This document shows, in pieces, positions 55,796 through 64,000 of a stretch of DNA of 64,000 nt; positions within the stretch are counted from its first letter, which is position 1; every line of letters begins with the position of its first letter. The stretch comes from Ctena decussata (lineage: Eukaryota > Mollusca > Bivalvia > Lucinida > Lucinidae), in assembly GCA_963989385.1 (NCBI GenBank), contig OZ022500.1:75822289-75886288 (forward strand). The letters run 5' to 3'. The translations under genes and the position numbers were made by a program. A model generated the notes under the pieces. That model searched no databases. It was not told the origin of the DNA and worked only from the letters and a program-made list of their open reading frames with translations.

Positions 55796-56952
55796 AGTTA
55801 TTTTCTTCTATGAGAAGGGAGGCCAAAGTCATCTCCCTTGTCGGTGTATCCATGCATCCAACGACCACATGGCGTCGAAATGATGTCGAACTGACGTCAT
55901 GTGCCTGCTGCGTTTGTTTTGTTGGAGGGTGGGTTATAATACTATTGATGACAGTGAGTTGAGACCCTGATTTCTCATTAGCTTCTATAGCATAATTACA
56001 TATCGTATATAGTGTTTTACAATACCTGAGATTTGTTTTGGTTTTGACAACAATCCTTCCTCTTTTGTCTGGGCTTTCTCACACCCTGAAAAATAGTCAA
56101 AATGTTGAAACATACTCAGCTTAAAAAGAAACGCTTAGTAAAGATGAATGCGTACAGTTTCAAGGGGAGCATTTCTACAATTTGTACCCATTAATCTGAA
56201 CTTACCGGACCTACAACTTTGAAACAACGTCGTGTCAATGTCGATTTAAAATAACGTCGATACAAGGCTGTTTAAACGGCGTGTGTCCATTAGGGTGGGT
56301 TCAAGACACATAGACGAAAGTGGTGCTGCTTTTCGTGATTAAACCAAACAGTCACTGTTGCGTGCTCTTTATGTTGCTTCATTTTTGTTTACAAAAAGCT
56401 TAAAAGGAAACGTCCCTACCCTCCCTGTTTAAGTCAATATTTCCAGAAACAGATAAGGGTGACAGTAATAAACTATAATCACCGCCCTGGTTAGGTACCA
56501 TTTTGACAGGACAGACAACTTTAGTATAATAGTAATTACTTTCCCTGTTGGGTTGGTCTTTCTCCAAAGAGGGCTACATTTAACGTGAAGAATTTACTCA
56601 TTAAAGACATGATGCTCCTTAAAAACAACGAATGATTTTAAGAGTAGGTCTCTATACTGCGGGGTGGGTGGGGTCAACTATTTCCACGTCAGAGTAATTT
56701 AGGCCTAATCGTGTAGGCCTATCCATATAACATAGTTTTCGTTTGTTCTGCTGCAAAAACTACGCTGAATGATAGGCAGTGCAGACCCAGATCAGACTGT
56801 GTTACAGTGTTTTCTCGATAATTTTGTATGCTAATTGTACAGAGCTTTTATATACCTGAGACTTGTTCTGCGTAGGAATCTTGCTTCAATTCTGCTTCTT
56901 TTGTTCGGCTCGTCACAATCTCTGAAGTGCAGTCATTTTTTTTAGACTAAAA

Positions 56953-57205
56953 TGAGCCGCGGCACGACAAAACAAACAAAGTGGCATGTGTGCCCAGCGA
57001 AGACTCAGATCAACCAGGGCTTCCCCAACCCCCAAGACTTGAAGTCCGATCAGAGTCTTCCATGTCCGCATGAAGCTAGCTTAGACCCTTAGCTACCCTT
57101 TCAGCGCACAACGCAGACTCTGATCAGACTAGGTGGATGTCCAGGCTAATTTGAGTCTTCGCTGTGCGCACATGCCACATGTTGGTTTTCTCGTGTTGCG
57201 GCTCA
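56953..57205. mobile_element. foldback MITE A, copy 6
   Basis: It runs from TGAGCCGCGGCACGACAAAA to CGTGTTGCGGCTCA, with an insertion (CCCCAACCCCCAAGACTTG) in the left arm. Confidence 0.8.
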
Positions 57206-57299
57206 AATGTGCATTGCTATAAGTGCAAGACATATCTGCATCCAGGTCTATGTTCTGTAACAATGAATATGTACTTGGGGAGCGGTAAGACAGGTGAAT

Positions 57300-57362
57300 C
57301 AATCGGAGCTCCGCTCGGCCAATTCCGTGAATCACGGAATTGGCCGAGCGGTGTTCCGATTG
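57300..57362. repeat. 63-nt near-perfect hairpin
   Basis: CAATCGGA (57300) and CCGCTCGGCCAATTCCGTGA (57311-57330) pair exactly with TCACGGAATTGGCCGAGCGG (57332-57351) and TCCGATTG (57355-57362). This leaves a single central base and one 3-nt internal loop. It is much more GC-rich than its surroundings. Confidence 0.8.
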
Positions 57363-57933
57363 TATGGAAAGATGCAGTAGCCGCAGCGTGGGTTTTGAAT
57401 CCAAGGCACCTAGAGGGTACTTCTTTATTTCTATACTACTTTAATAAGATTTAACTAATGTGGATTAATTTAGCTTGTGGATTATTTTAGCTCTAACGTT
57501 AGGATTATTTTTAGCCCATAGACGAGGAGATAACCCAGGAGCTTACGAAGAGATTATCCACGAGCTAAAGTAATCCATGAGTAAACGTTTGTGAATTATC
57601 TCGTTCAGGGGAGCAAAGTATGGTATAACTATGTGAATGTAGACTTTTAAGTTTAGGAAATATTTCTTGATCAAGTTTGCATTTTATGGTTGGTGTGGTA
57701 TTAATAACTATTCAGGGCTTTAATTACATACCTGGGGTCTGCTCCAAGTAAGATTCTGACACTAATTCTTTTGTTTGTTTCTTCCCATTCCCTGAAGAAC
57801 ATTGTACACGTAGTCAATATTTTGATTAAAAAATGGAAATTTAGATGCTGAAATACATTTTCAGAGTTTCATACCTAAATCCGCATCCTTATGTCTGTCC
57901 TGTTAGAAATATAATAAGACATGTTATGATAAA

Positions 57934-58163
57934 TGAGCCGCGGACACGAGGAAACCAAAAAGTGGTTGTGCGCCCAGTGCAGACTCAGATCAGCCTGGGC
58001 ATCCGCCCAGTCTGATCAGAATCTTCGCTGTCCGTATGAAGAGAGTTCGGGTTCGGAGCTAACTTTTAAGCGCTTAATTTTATCGGACTGAGCGGATGCT
58101 CAGGCTAATCTGAGTTTTCGCTTTGCACACAGCCACTTTGTTGGTTTTCTCGTGTCGCGGCTC
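57934..58163. mobile_element. foldback MITE A, copy 7
   Basis: It runs from TGAGCCGCGGACACGAGGAA to CGTGTCGCGGCTC. It is the third copy within 2.6 kb, just downstream of the - strand gene ending at 58532. Confidence 0.8.
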
Positions 58164-58264
58164 TATTGACTTAATAGATTTTATGGAACTGTCACTGCAA
58201 TATGCTGTACTAATGACTAAGAAAATAAAGAATTGCATAGCATTGATGTTAACACATGGGGCTG

Positions 58265-58450
58265 ATGGATGGATGGATAGATGGATGGATGGATGGCTTG
58301 AGATTTTACGTCCTTTTCAACAGTATTTTACTCGTATCAGGACGATGGATGGGTGATAATGAAAGGCTGTGTGCAACGATTGAAAAGATTTCCGCCTACA
58401 GCGGGGATCGAACCCGGGACCCATGAGGCTTGTGGTCAGACCGTAAAACC
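58265..58450 (-). mobile_element. tRNA-derived SINE family 1, copy 5
   Basis: The + strand begins with a (GGAT)n tail, then CAACAGTATTTTACTCGTAT and GCGGGGATCGAACCCGGGAC. It lies immediately 3' of the - strand gene ending at 58532, so it is probably in its 3' flank or UTR. Confidence 0.75.
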
Positions 58451-58531
58451 ATACATCAAAATGGCAAAGTTTCGACCTAAAACCTCATGTGCTAAGGTGA
58501 ATGGGCGCACCGTTATGTTTGTCAACCATTT

Positions 58532-59791
58532 TTACAAAGGGAGACAACTTTCGTGATTTCCTGTTTGCTTATCTGTTTGCTTATTTTGGCGATGAAGCCA
58601 TTCAGGATCCTTTTCGGCGTTCTTGTCTGTTTCATTTGTCTTACCATTCTTGGTGTCATCAATATTATGTTCTAAATCTTCAGAGACTGCCACTGCTGCT
58701 TGGCACATATCTTTCAAGGTCATCACTCTGATCTGGTCATGTTCTGGTTTTATGTCATCTTTGTTCAGTTTGGTTTTCTTCTCTATAGGTTCTTTTGGTT
58801 GTGTTTCCTCGTTACCAATTTCTTCTTCACTATCATTAATGGCCGTTGTTTTCCTATCGATGGTTTTTGTGTAGATTACATCTGCTCTGCTGGCATCTGC
58901 AGATGTAACTACTGCTGCGCATATGTCTTTCAGAGACATCAATTTCTTTGCGTCGTATTCGAGATTTACATATTTCGTGTCAAGGTCGGTATCATTCGCG
59001 CTGTCTTTGTCGTCTATACTGGTAGTTTCCTTGTCACCAGCATTGCTGACTACTCTCGTGCACAGCTGAATTAGGGTCATCAGCACACCGCCGTCACATT
59101 CGGAATTTATACTCGCAGTGTCAGGTTCTGGATCGTATAAACCGTTATTGTCTTGCTTATCTGGCTGATCAGTTTTAGTGGCATCAGTATTATCGAAGTT
59201 ATGCTCTGTGGGTTGTGCTTCGTCGTTGGCATGATCTTGTTCGCTGTCATTTGTATATGTGGTTTTACTACCGGCGTTGACTGTCACTCTTATGCACAGT
59301 TCTTTCAGGGAAGTCACCATTTTTCTGTCTGTCTGCGGGTTGACGTTAACATCCGTTGGTTTGTCGATGCTCCCAGGCTGAGCAGAGTCATCAGTGGTTG
59401 TACTGGCTTGCATAGATCTTTCTGGTCGGTTTGCGCTAAGGACCTCTTGACAAAGTATCTGAAGCCTGGGAGGTTCATCAGTGACAGTTGCTGATGTGGG
59501 ATCCAAGGGTTCGGCAGGAATATGTTCTTCTTTCTTTCCCTTGGTCACCTTTTTCACTATCCATCGTCCAATTCTCCTAACGAGACATGGTTGTTTGGTA
59601 GTATCCTTCTCTTTTTCTTTAGTTTTAGGTTTCTTAATCACAGTGCTATCCTTGCTTGGATGGATGGGGCATTTTGGTGGTGCCTCTTTCCTGGCAAAAC
59701 ACGGAAGAAATCGTTTTCTTCTCTGAGGCTGTGTCAAGCAGATGCATTCTATGATGTCAGGAACTTCTCCATGGTTACTCTTTTTACCATG
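58532..59791 (-). CDS. 3' terminal exon of an unrecognised acidic protein with five repeated Leu/Cys motifs
   Basis: On the - strand a good acceptor (pyrimidine tract, TTTCACAG just above 59791) opens a 419-residue reading frame ending in TAA at 58532-58534. No in-frame Met lies near the start, so 5' exons lie at higher coordinates. The N-terminal 90 residues are very basic (QRRKRFLPCF, then PCLVRRIGRWIVKKVTKGKK), suggesting nuclear targeting. The remainder is acidic, Asp/Asn/Thr-rich and probably disordered. It carries five copies of a motif of the type L-x-x-(L/I/M)-C-x-x-(V/A)-V near residues 114, 166, 244, 291 and 363 (Cys positions); examples are MVTSLKELCIRV and VMTLKDMCQAAV. An NDSE...NE-(A/T)-QP linker occurs twice. 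I do not recognise the family and assign no function. The length, acceptor and motif conservation argue that it is real. Confidence 0.75.
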   Translation of the reverse strand, partial: HGKKSNHGEVPDIIECICLTQPQRRKRFLPCFARKEAPPKCPIHPSKDSTVIKKPKTKEKEKDTTKQPCLVRRIGRWIVKKVTKGKKEEHIPAEPLDPTSATVTDEPPRLQILCQEVLSANRPERSMQASTTTDDSAQPGSIDKPTDVNVNPQTDRKMVTSLKELCIRVTVNAGSKTTYTNDSEQDHANDEAQPTEHNFDNTDATKTDQPDKQDNNGLYDPEPDTASINSECDGGVLMTLIQLCTRVVSNAGDKETTSIDDKDSANDTDLDTKYVNLEYDAKKLMSLKDICAAVVTSADASRADVIYTKTIDRKTTAINDSEEEIGNEETQPKEPIEKKTKLNKDDIKPEHDQIRVMTLKDMCQAAVAVSEDLEHNIDDTKNGKTNETDKNAEKDPEWLHRQNKQTDKQTGNHESCLPL

Positions 59792-60135
59792 CTGTGAAAG
59801 AAAAGTAGAACATAAAGTTATATCTCTTTTTTAACCCCTTTTTATCAAACGCCGTGTAAATCTTTGCTAGTCTTTGAAACTAACAAGTTTATTGGATAGT
59901 AAGAGTATACTAAAATATCTCAAACTTGTAGGAGCGGGACTAAAATTTGCAAATGGCTGCGAAGCATTTAATGAACTGCGTCGGTACCATAAAGCTAACG
60001 AATTCCCGCCTAATCGCGTGCTATCAAGTCTCATTTGTCCAAAACGCATGTTGTAGGTATATTGTCACTGAATAACGTATGCTCTTTATGCTAAATGGGT
60101 GCACCTCTATGTTTCTTTTGCTATTTTAATATGGG

Positions 60136-60330
60136 GAAACACTATACAGCCAACTCTCGATATCTCTAACATTGCTATCTCAAAGTACCCTCTTCTATCA
60201 GAAAGTACAGTTTGGACAAATTTTCCATTTTATTTTCATCTAAACTCTACTGATATCTCAAAGTAAATTTTCTGGAACCAAAATTAATGTTTTGAGATAT
60301 CAGAAGTTTGGGATGAACATCGACGCTGAG
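60136..60330. repeat. possible pogo/Tigger-like terminal fragment
   Basis: TATACAGCCAACTCTCGATA plus TCTCTAACATTGCTATCTCA and a partial inverse (TTTTGAGATATCAGAAG) resemble the ends of pogo-type elements, where CAGT-x-(3-5)-CTCGATATC-like termini are common. No transposase. Confidence 0.3.
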
Positions 60331-62366
60331 ATTTCTAAGCCTGCGGAAGAAATAGCGTTTATTTTGTCATGTAGATCGCATCGAGTTTTTACGTTGTGAC
60401 GTGTCTTATTTCATCTCCAGCGTCTGTCAACCCAGACAAGTAACGGGTAGATGAAACAAAAGTCTTAGCCAATCGTTAGTGGTTTTACAAAAACACAAAA
60501 ATAACCTGTCAGTCATTCACAACTAGCACGTGACTTTCCAGACACTGCTCTGTCGAAAAAATATGAAAAGTACATGTGCGTCTTTTGTTCGGCTATCAAA
60601 TAATCAATTAACTGTTTCAAACATTTTATTGACAATTTTAAGTGTTCAATCAGAATTCGGAAACTATTCTGAAATCGCGGAGTATATAATTTCAACTTGA
60701 CTACGGAAAGTGTGAACGGCAGCGACTCGGATCAGCCTGGCCATTCGCGCAGTCTGATCAGAGCCTTCTACATTCGCATAATCATATTGAAATATCATTG
60801 TGCAAAACCTTTTAACAGGACACTTTTCACACCAAAGATTTGGTAACCATAAAAATAATAATTCAAGGCTTTCTTTTTTCTTTGTCGGCTAAATGAAGCC
60901 TTGCATAATTATGTCATAAGAAATTTACATCCGATGCTTCAAGTCATGACAGCCAAAGTTTGTAGATATCCAGATTAGGAAATCCGTTGCGAGGTCAAGT
61001 GTTTCGCCCCGAAAATAGAACTTGAATAAAAAATTTCAATTACGCAATACATGTAGTTACTGAAATCATCAAAGAAACTGTAATCTTCAGTCGATCAGTA
61101 ACTCTACTTTAAACTGCCCATTTAAATTTTGCATGGTAGATGTCATATTTGTAAATTTTAGACCTGTAATTAGCAATAGTAATTCCGAGGTAATTTCTCT
61201 TGTTATTGTCAAAATACAGAAAATCCACCATGACCTCAGAAAAGAGTCGGATTAGCACAAAATCGGAATTACTGTAATGCAAGGTAAAAACAAATTACTA
61301 TTACTAATTACTGGAGACCTTTGCAGTGCTATTTATATGAGCTTTATTCAGTGATGACTACTTCTTTGCTGCTTTGGCGATGAAACGCTTCTTAAATGTG
61401 TCTATGCAAAAATTCGCTGTTCGAGGATCAAATTCTTTCCTTTAAAATTTGACCCGATGGCAAAACTGAAAAGGGATAAAAGTGTACTAAATCACCTAAA
61501 ATGTGCAATATTCTGTTTAATTTTTGCGTGTGCCGTGGCCAAACTGCGCAGACTGGATTGTCCTTATATTCGCAAAGAAAAGATTTTCCATTATTCTTGG
61601 GTTTTGCAGCTTATAACTTACACATACATGTAGTATATATCCTTGATGTTGATGATCAAACTAAAAATAAATAAATGAAAATAATAAATAAAACGCAAAG
61701 TAGACTCTACACCGAGCCATGCGAATCGGGAACAGTGCCGGATAAGTTTTTTCCTTGTAGCAATCTGATCTGGGTCTTTGCTGTTTATTCAGGTGTTTGG
61801 GGTATGGTAAACGGGGATGATTAGTGATGTTCTGTTTCGTCTTTGATTTTATTTACATACAGATCGTGTGAAAAAAATACAAATTATGACGAAAAAATGG
61901 TCACGAACACACATACAGATGAAAGACAGAAGATTCTCGCATTTCCGTTTAATTCTAATTTGACTATACATTACGGTCCGTGTTTTAAGGTGTATCTTAG
62001 ACTTTCAGGATCCCCTGGGAAACAAATCTTCAGTTTGTGTCTGGCCTGCGACTAGCAGAAGTGAACCATAAAACATAGGTAGCTTCGTCGTCGGCCACAT
62101 AAATCTTTTGGCAAGCTTTCTGGTTTAGCCCAGTGCATTCGCAGTTTTCTTTTTGTGGAATTTTCCCCAATCTTAATGCTTTGAGAGAAAAAATGCTTCA
62201 CTAGCGGCTTTTCCTTTCCTTAACGACTAGACGCCGTTTGGAAGGACCATGTCGTGCAGGGAAGTAAACAGGTAGTAACAACGAAAGTTGTTGCCCTTCG
62301 TAAAATGGCGGAAATCTTCAGTTAAAACTTTAAAAACACTCGGAAATATACTATCTATGTAAGGTC

Positions 62367-62504
62367 ATGAAGTGTGTTTGGTATATGACTGACAAGGAAC
62401 AGGTTAGCGAGGGCCGACCTCAAAAAAGAAGGCGGAGCACTGATCGCAGCAAAATTGGTACGCCAGCCAATAATATCGATCGTTACTTTAAGCCTTTAGT
62501 TTGA
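62367..62504 (+). CDS. small ORF or last exon ending in a PIP-box-like peptide
   Basis: From an ATG at 62367 the frame gives 45 residues and TGA. The end reads RPQKRRRSTDRSKIGTPANN then IDRYFKPLV. The basic KRRR stretch looks like a nuclear signal, and NNIDRYF resembles a PCNA-interacting (PIP-box) peptide with an aromatic pair but Asn in place of the usual Gln. The frame is open upstream of the ATG for about 12 codons, so this could be the 3' exon of a spliced gene. AATAAA lies 65 bp after the stop. No further exons were identified. Confidence 0.3.
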   Translation: MKCVWYMTDKEQVSEGRPQKRRRSTDRSKIGTPANNIDRYFKPLV

Positions 62505-62568
62505 ACCGAGCATCAGTCAAAATTAAAGTATGACGACACACGAATGCTCCATGTGATTGTCATGACAA

Positions 62569-62574
62569 AATAAA
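62569..62574 (+). other. possible polyadenylation signal AATAAA
   Basis: An exact AATAAA lies 65 bp downstream of the TGA of the small ORF at 62367-62504, a normal distance for a 3' end. In AT-rich DNA this hexamer is common by chance. Confidence 0.3.
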
Positions 62575-63138
62575 CGGATTTTCTTCCGCAGGTGTAGAGT
62601 TGACTGTAATTATGACTTTCTGTTTGCTTCCCTTGGCGATGAGAGCCCGGAAACCGAGTTAAACTCTGTTCTGCTAAAAGAAAATGGCGAAAATAAATGG
62701 AGTAGTCCGAGAGCCCGTGGTAGGTTTATTCATGTGGTCGAGGCCAAAAGGTTTGAAGGTGTTTTCTTATGTAAAAAAGTGTTCTGAATTCAAAAATCAA
62801 AGTCTTAAAAAAATGCATTGATGCACAAAGTCGGTATACTCAAAAGATGACACATGGGGTGCTCCAAATCTCGATAGAGCGTCAAAATGGGGGTACCCTT
62901 ATTTTTAGTAATATTTTCCGCCTTTTGCATGCACTGGAATATAAATTTTGATATCAAGCAATACTTAATAGATGTTTAAACAGATCAAATAACAATTTCT
63001 ACATTTTCTTTGCCATATTATGAGAAGCTCTACTTTCAAAATGAAACACCTTGAAAAAAGTCACGAAAACTGGTGATTTCAATATTCAACTCATAGGTAG
63101 ATAAAAATATTGATAAAAACACCGAAAGTAGCAGTAAT

Positions 63139-63998
63139 TATACCCCCGGCACAATAAGTATGTCGAGGGGTAAATTGTTTTTGCCTTTCCATCCGTTCAT
63201 CTGTCTGTCCATCCGTCTGTCTGTCCATTTGTCCGTCAGTCATTTCGTCCGTTAGTTAACATTTGCGTTAAAGTGTATTTTCTTTGCTCTGTTTTCCTGC
63301 AAGTCTTTACGGGAACTTATTCATATGTACTAAGTGTTACCACAGGATGGATATAGATCAGCTTGCATCACTTGGAAGCTGCTGCTGGCCTTAGGTCAAG
63401 GTCACAGACTTGGGAAATATGTACAACAGTTACGTTAAAGTTTTTTGCTCAGTTTTCTTGAAAGATTTTACTGGAACTGGTTCATATGTCTATTGTTACT
63501 ACAAGATAGATACTGATCAGTTTGTTTCATCTGCATACTGCTGCTGGCCAAAGGTTAAGGTCACAGATTTAGAAATTTGTACAAAAGTTGCATTAAAGTT
63601 TGCGTTTAGACTGATGATTTTGCTTTTGCACTGTTTTCCTGCTAGTCTTTACTGGAACTGAATGAATGAATATGTGTTAAGTGTTACTATAGGATAGATA
63701 CTGATCAATTTGTGTCACCTTAAGGCTGCAGCTGACCTTATGTCAAGTCTAACACTTTGAACTTTATATACATATAAAATATATCTGTAAAAGTTAGACT
63801 TTAAAGAGTGTATTCTTTTGCTTATTGCCAAATCTTGGGATGGAACCTTTTGATATGTGACTGGGTCTATTGCTGTGTAAGATTGAATGTCTGCCTGTCT
63901 GTTTCTTAACATTTTACATTAATGTATTATGTAAAATTATTTTCTGAAGGCGGTGGCCCTGGTCTGAGGTATACATGAGCCCCTGCTTATTGCACTAA
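63139..63998 (+). mobile_element. Helentron-like element, ATACCCCCGGCACAATAAG family
   Basis: The 5' hairpin TACCCCCGGCACAATAAGTA and TGTCGAGGGGTA are followed by a CATCCGTCTGTCTGTCC tract. Three to four units of about 170 bp follow, with GGATGGATATAGATCAG and AGGTCAAGGTCACAGACTT. The end is GAGGTATACATGAGCCCCTG...GCACTAAGG, a CTAA terminus. It is a close relative of 503-1769. Confidence 0.65.
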
Positions 63999-64000
63999 GG

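Larger units (their letters stand above)
59792..63138. other. intron or upstream region of the - strand gene
   Basis: This should contain the missing 5' exons of the 419-residue gene or its first intron, but no exon with a clear acceptor/donor pair was found. It holds the possible pogo-like fragment, pieces of the AAAGGAAAGAATTTGCTC family (61400-61460) and the small + strand ORF at 62367. Confidence 0.4.

Noticed and set aside
58700..59497. Long + strand ORFs opposite the 58532-59791 exon
   Set aside because: They are antisense shadows: hydrophobic, without splice context, and the - strand frame is longer, with motif conservation and a good acceptor.
61843..62055. 70-codon ORF
   Set aside because: Starts in an AT-rich stretch without motif or splice signals, and its end resembles a repeat hairpin (GCGACTAGCAGAAG) seen at 6825.

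Overview
The window is animal nuclear DNA: large AT-rich introns with GT-AG junctions, very sparse coding sequence and a dense load of small transposons, SINEs and tandem repeats. The best guess for the organism is a bivalve mollusc, probably a venerid-type clam. This rests on many copies of tandem-repeat elements that start with a short hairpin plus a (CCGT)n-like microsatellite and end in CTAG/CTTGTT. They look like the pearl/CvA, Helentron-related non-autonomous elements known from bivalves. The species is an inference.

Gene content is small. (1) The 3' two thirds of a NUF2 gene (kinetochore NDC80 complex) lies on the + strand as seven exons from 2883 to 29390. The splice phases are fully consistent and give 340 residues plus stop. 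The exons encode the end of the CH domain and most of the coiled coil; the first exons lie left of the window. (2) A 3' exon on the - strand (58532-59791) encodes 419 residues of an unrecognised acidic protein with five copies of a short leucine/cysteine motif. (3) A 121-codon - strand ORF (53245-53610) is built on nine perfect-length 9-residue repeats. (4) Weaker candidates are a 45-codon ORF ending in a PIP-box-like peptide with a nearby AATAAA (62367-62504), and two unrecognised ORFs (31631-31903, 34004-34216) inside a possible 5.7-kb inverted-repeat element.

Layout: 1-29.4 kb is NUF2, with introns filled by Helentron-like arrays (several nested in one another), foldback MITEs and SINEs. 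The last intron is 13.0 kb. 30.3-36.0 kb is an AT-rich block bounded by diverged inverted repeats of about 150-160 bp. 36-43 kb holds more tandem-repeat elements, including one broken by a SINE with a 16-bp target duplication. 43.4-47.0 kb is bounded by perfect 37-bp inverted repeats. 47-58 kb is repeats, a dead LINE reverse-transcriptase tail and the 9-residue-repeat ORF. 58.5-59.8 kb is the repeat-motif protein exon. 59.8-64 kb is mostly non-coding and ends in another complete Helentron-like element.

No rRNA, functional tRNA, CRISPR array, operon or prokaryotic feature is present. The most interesting points are the two long TIR-bounded blocks, the two unrecognised repeat proteins, the partial duplication of a NUF2 exon end, and transposon ends lying within 30 bp of two NUF2 splice acceptors.
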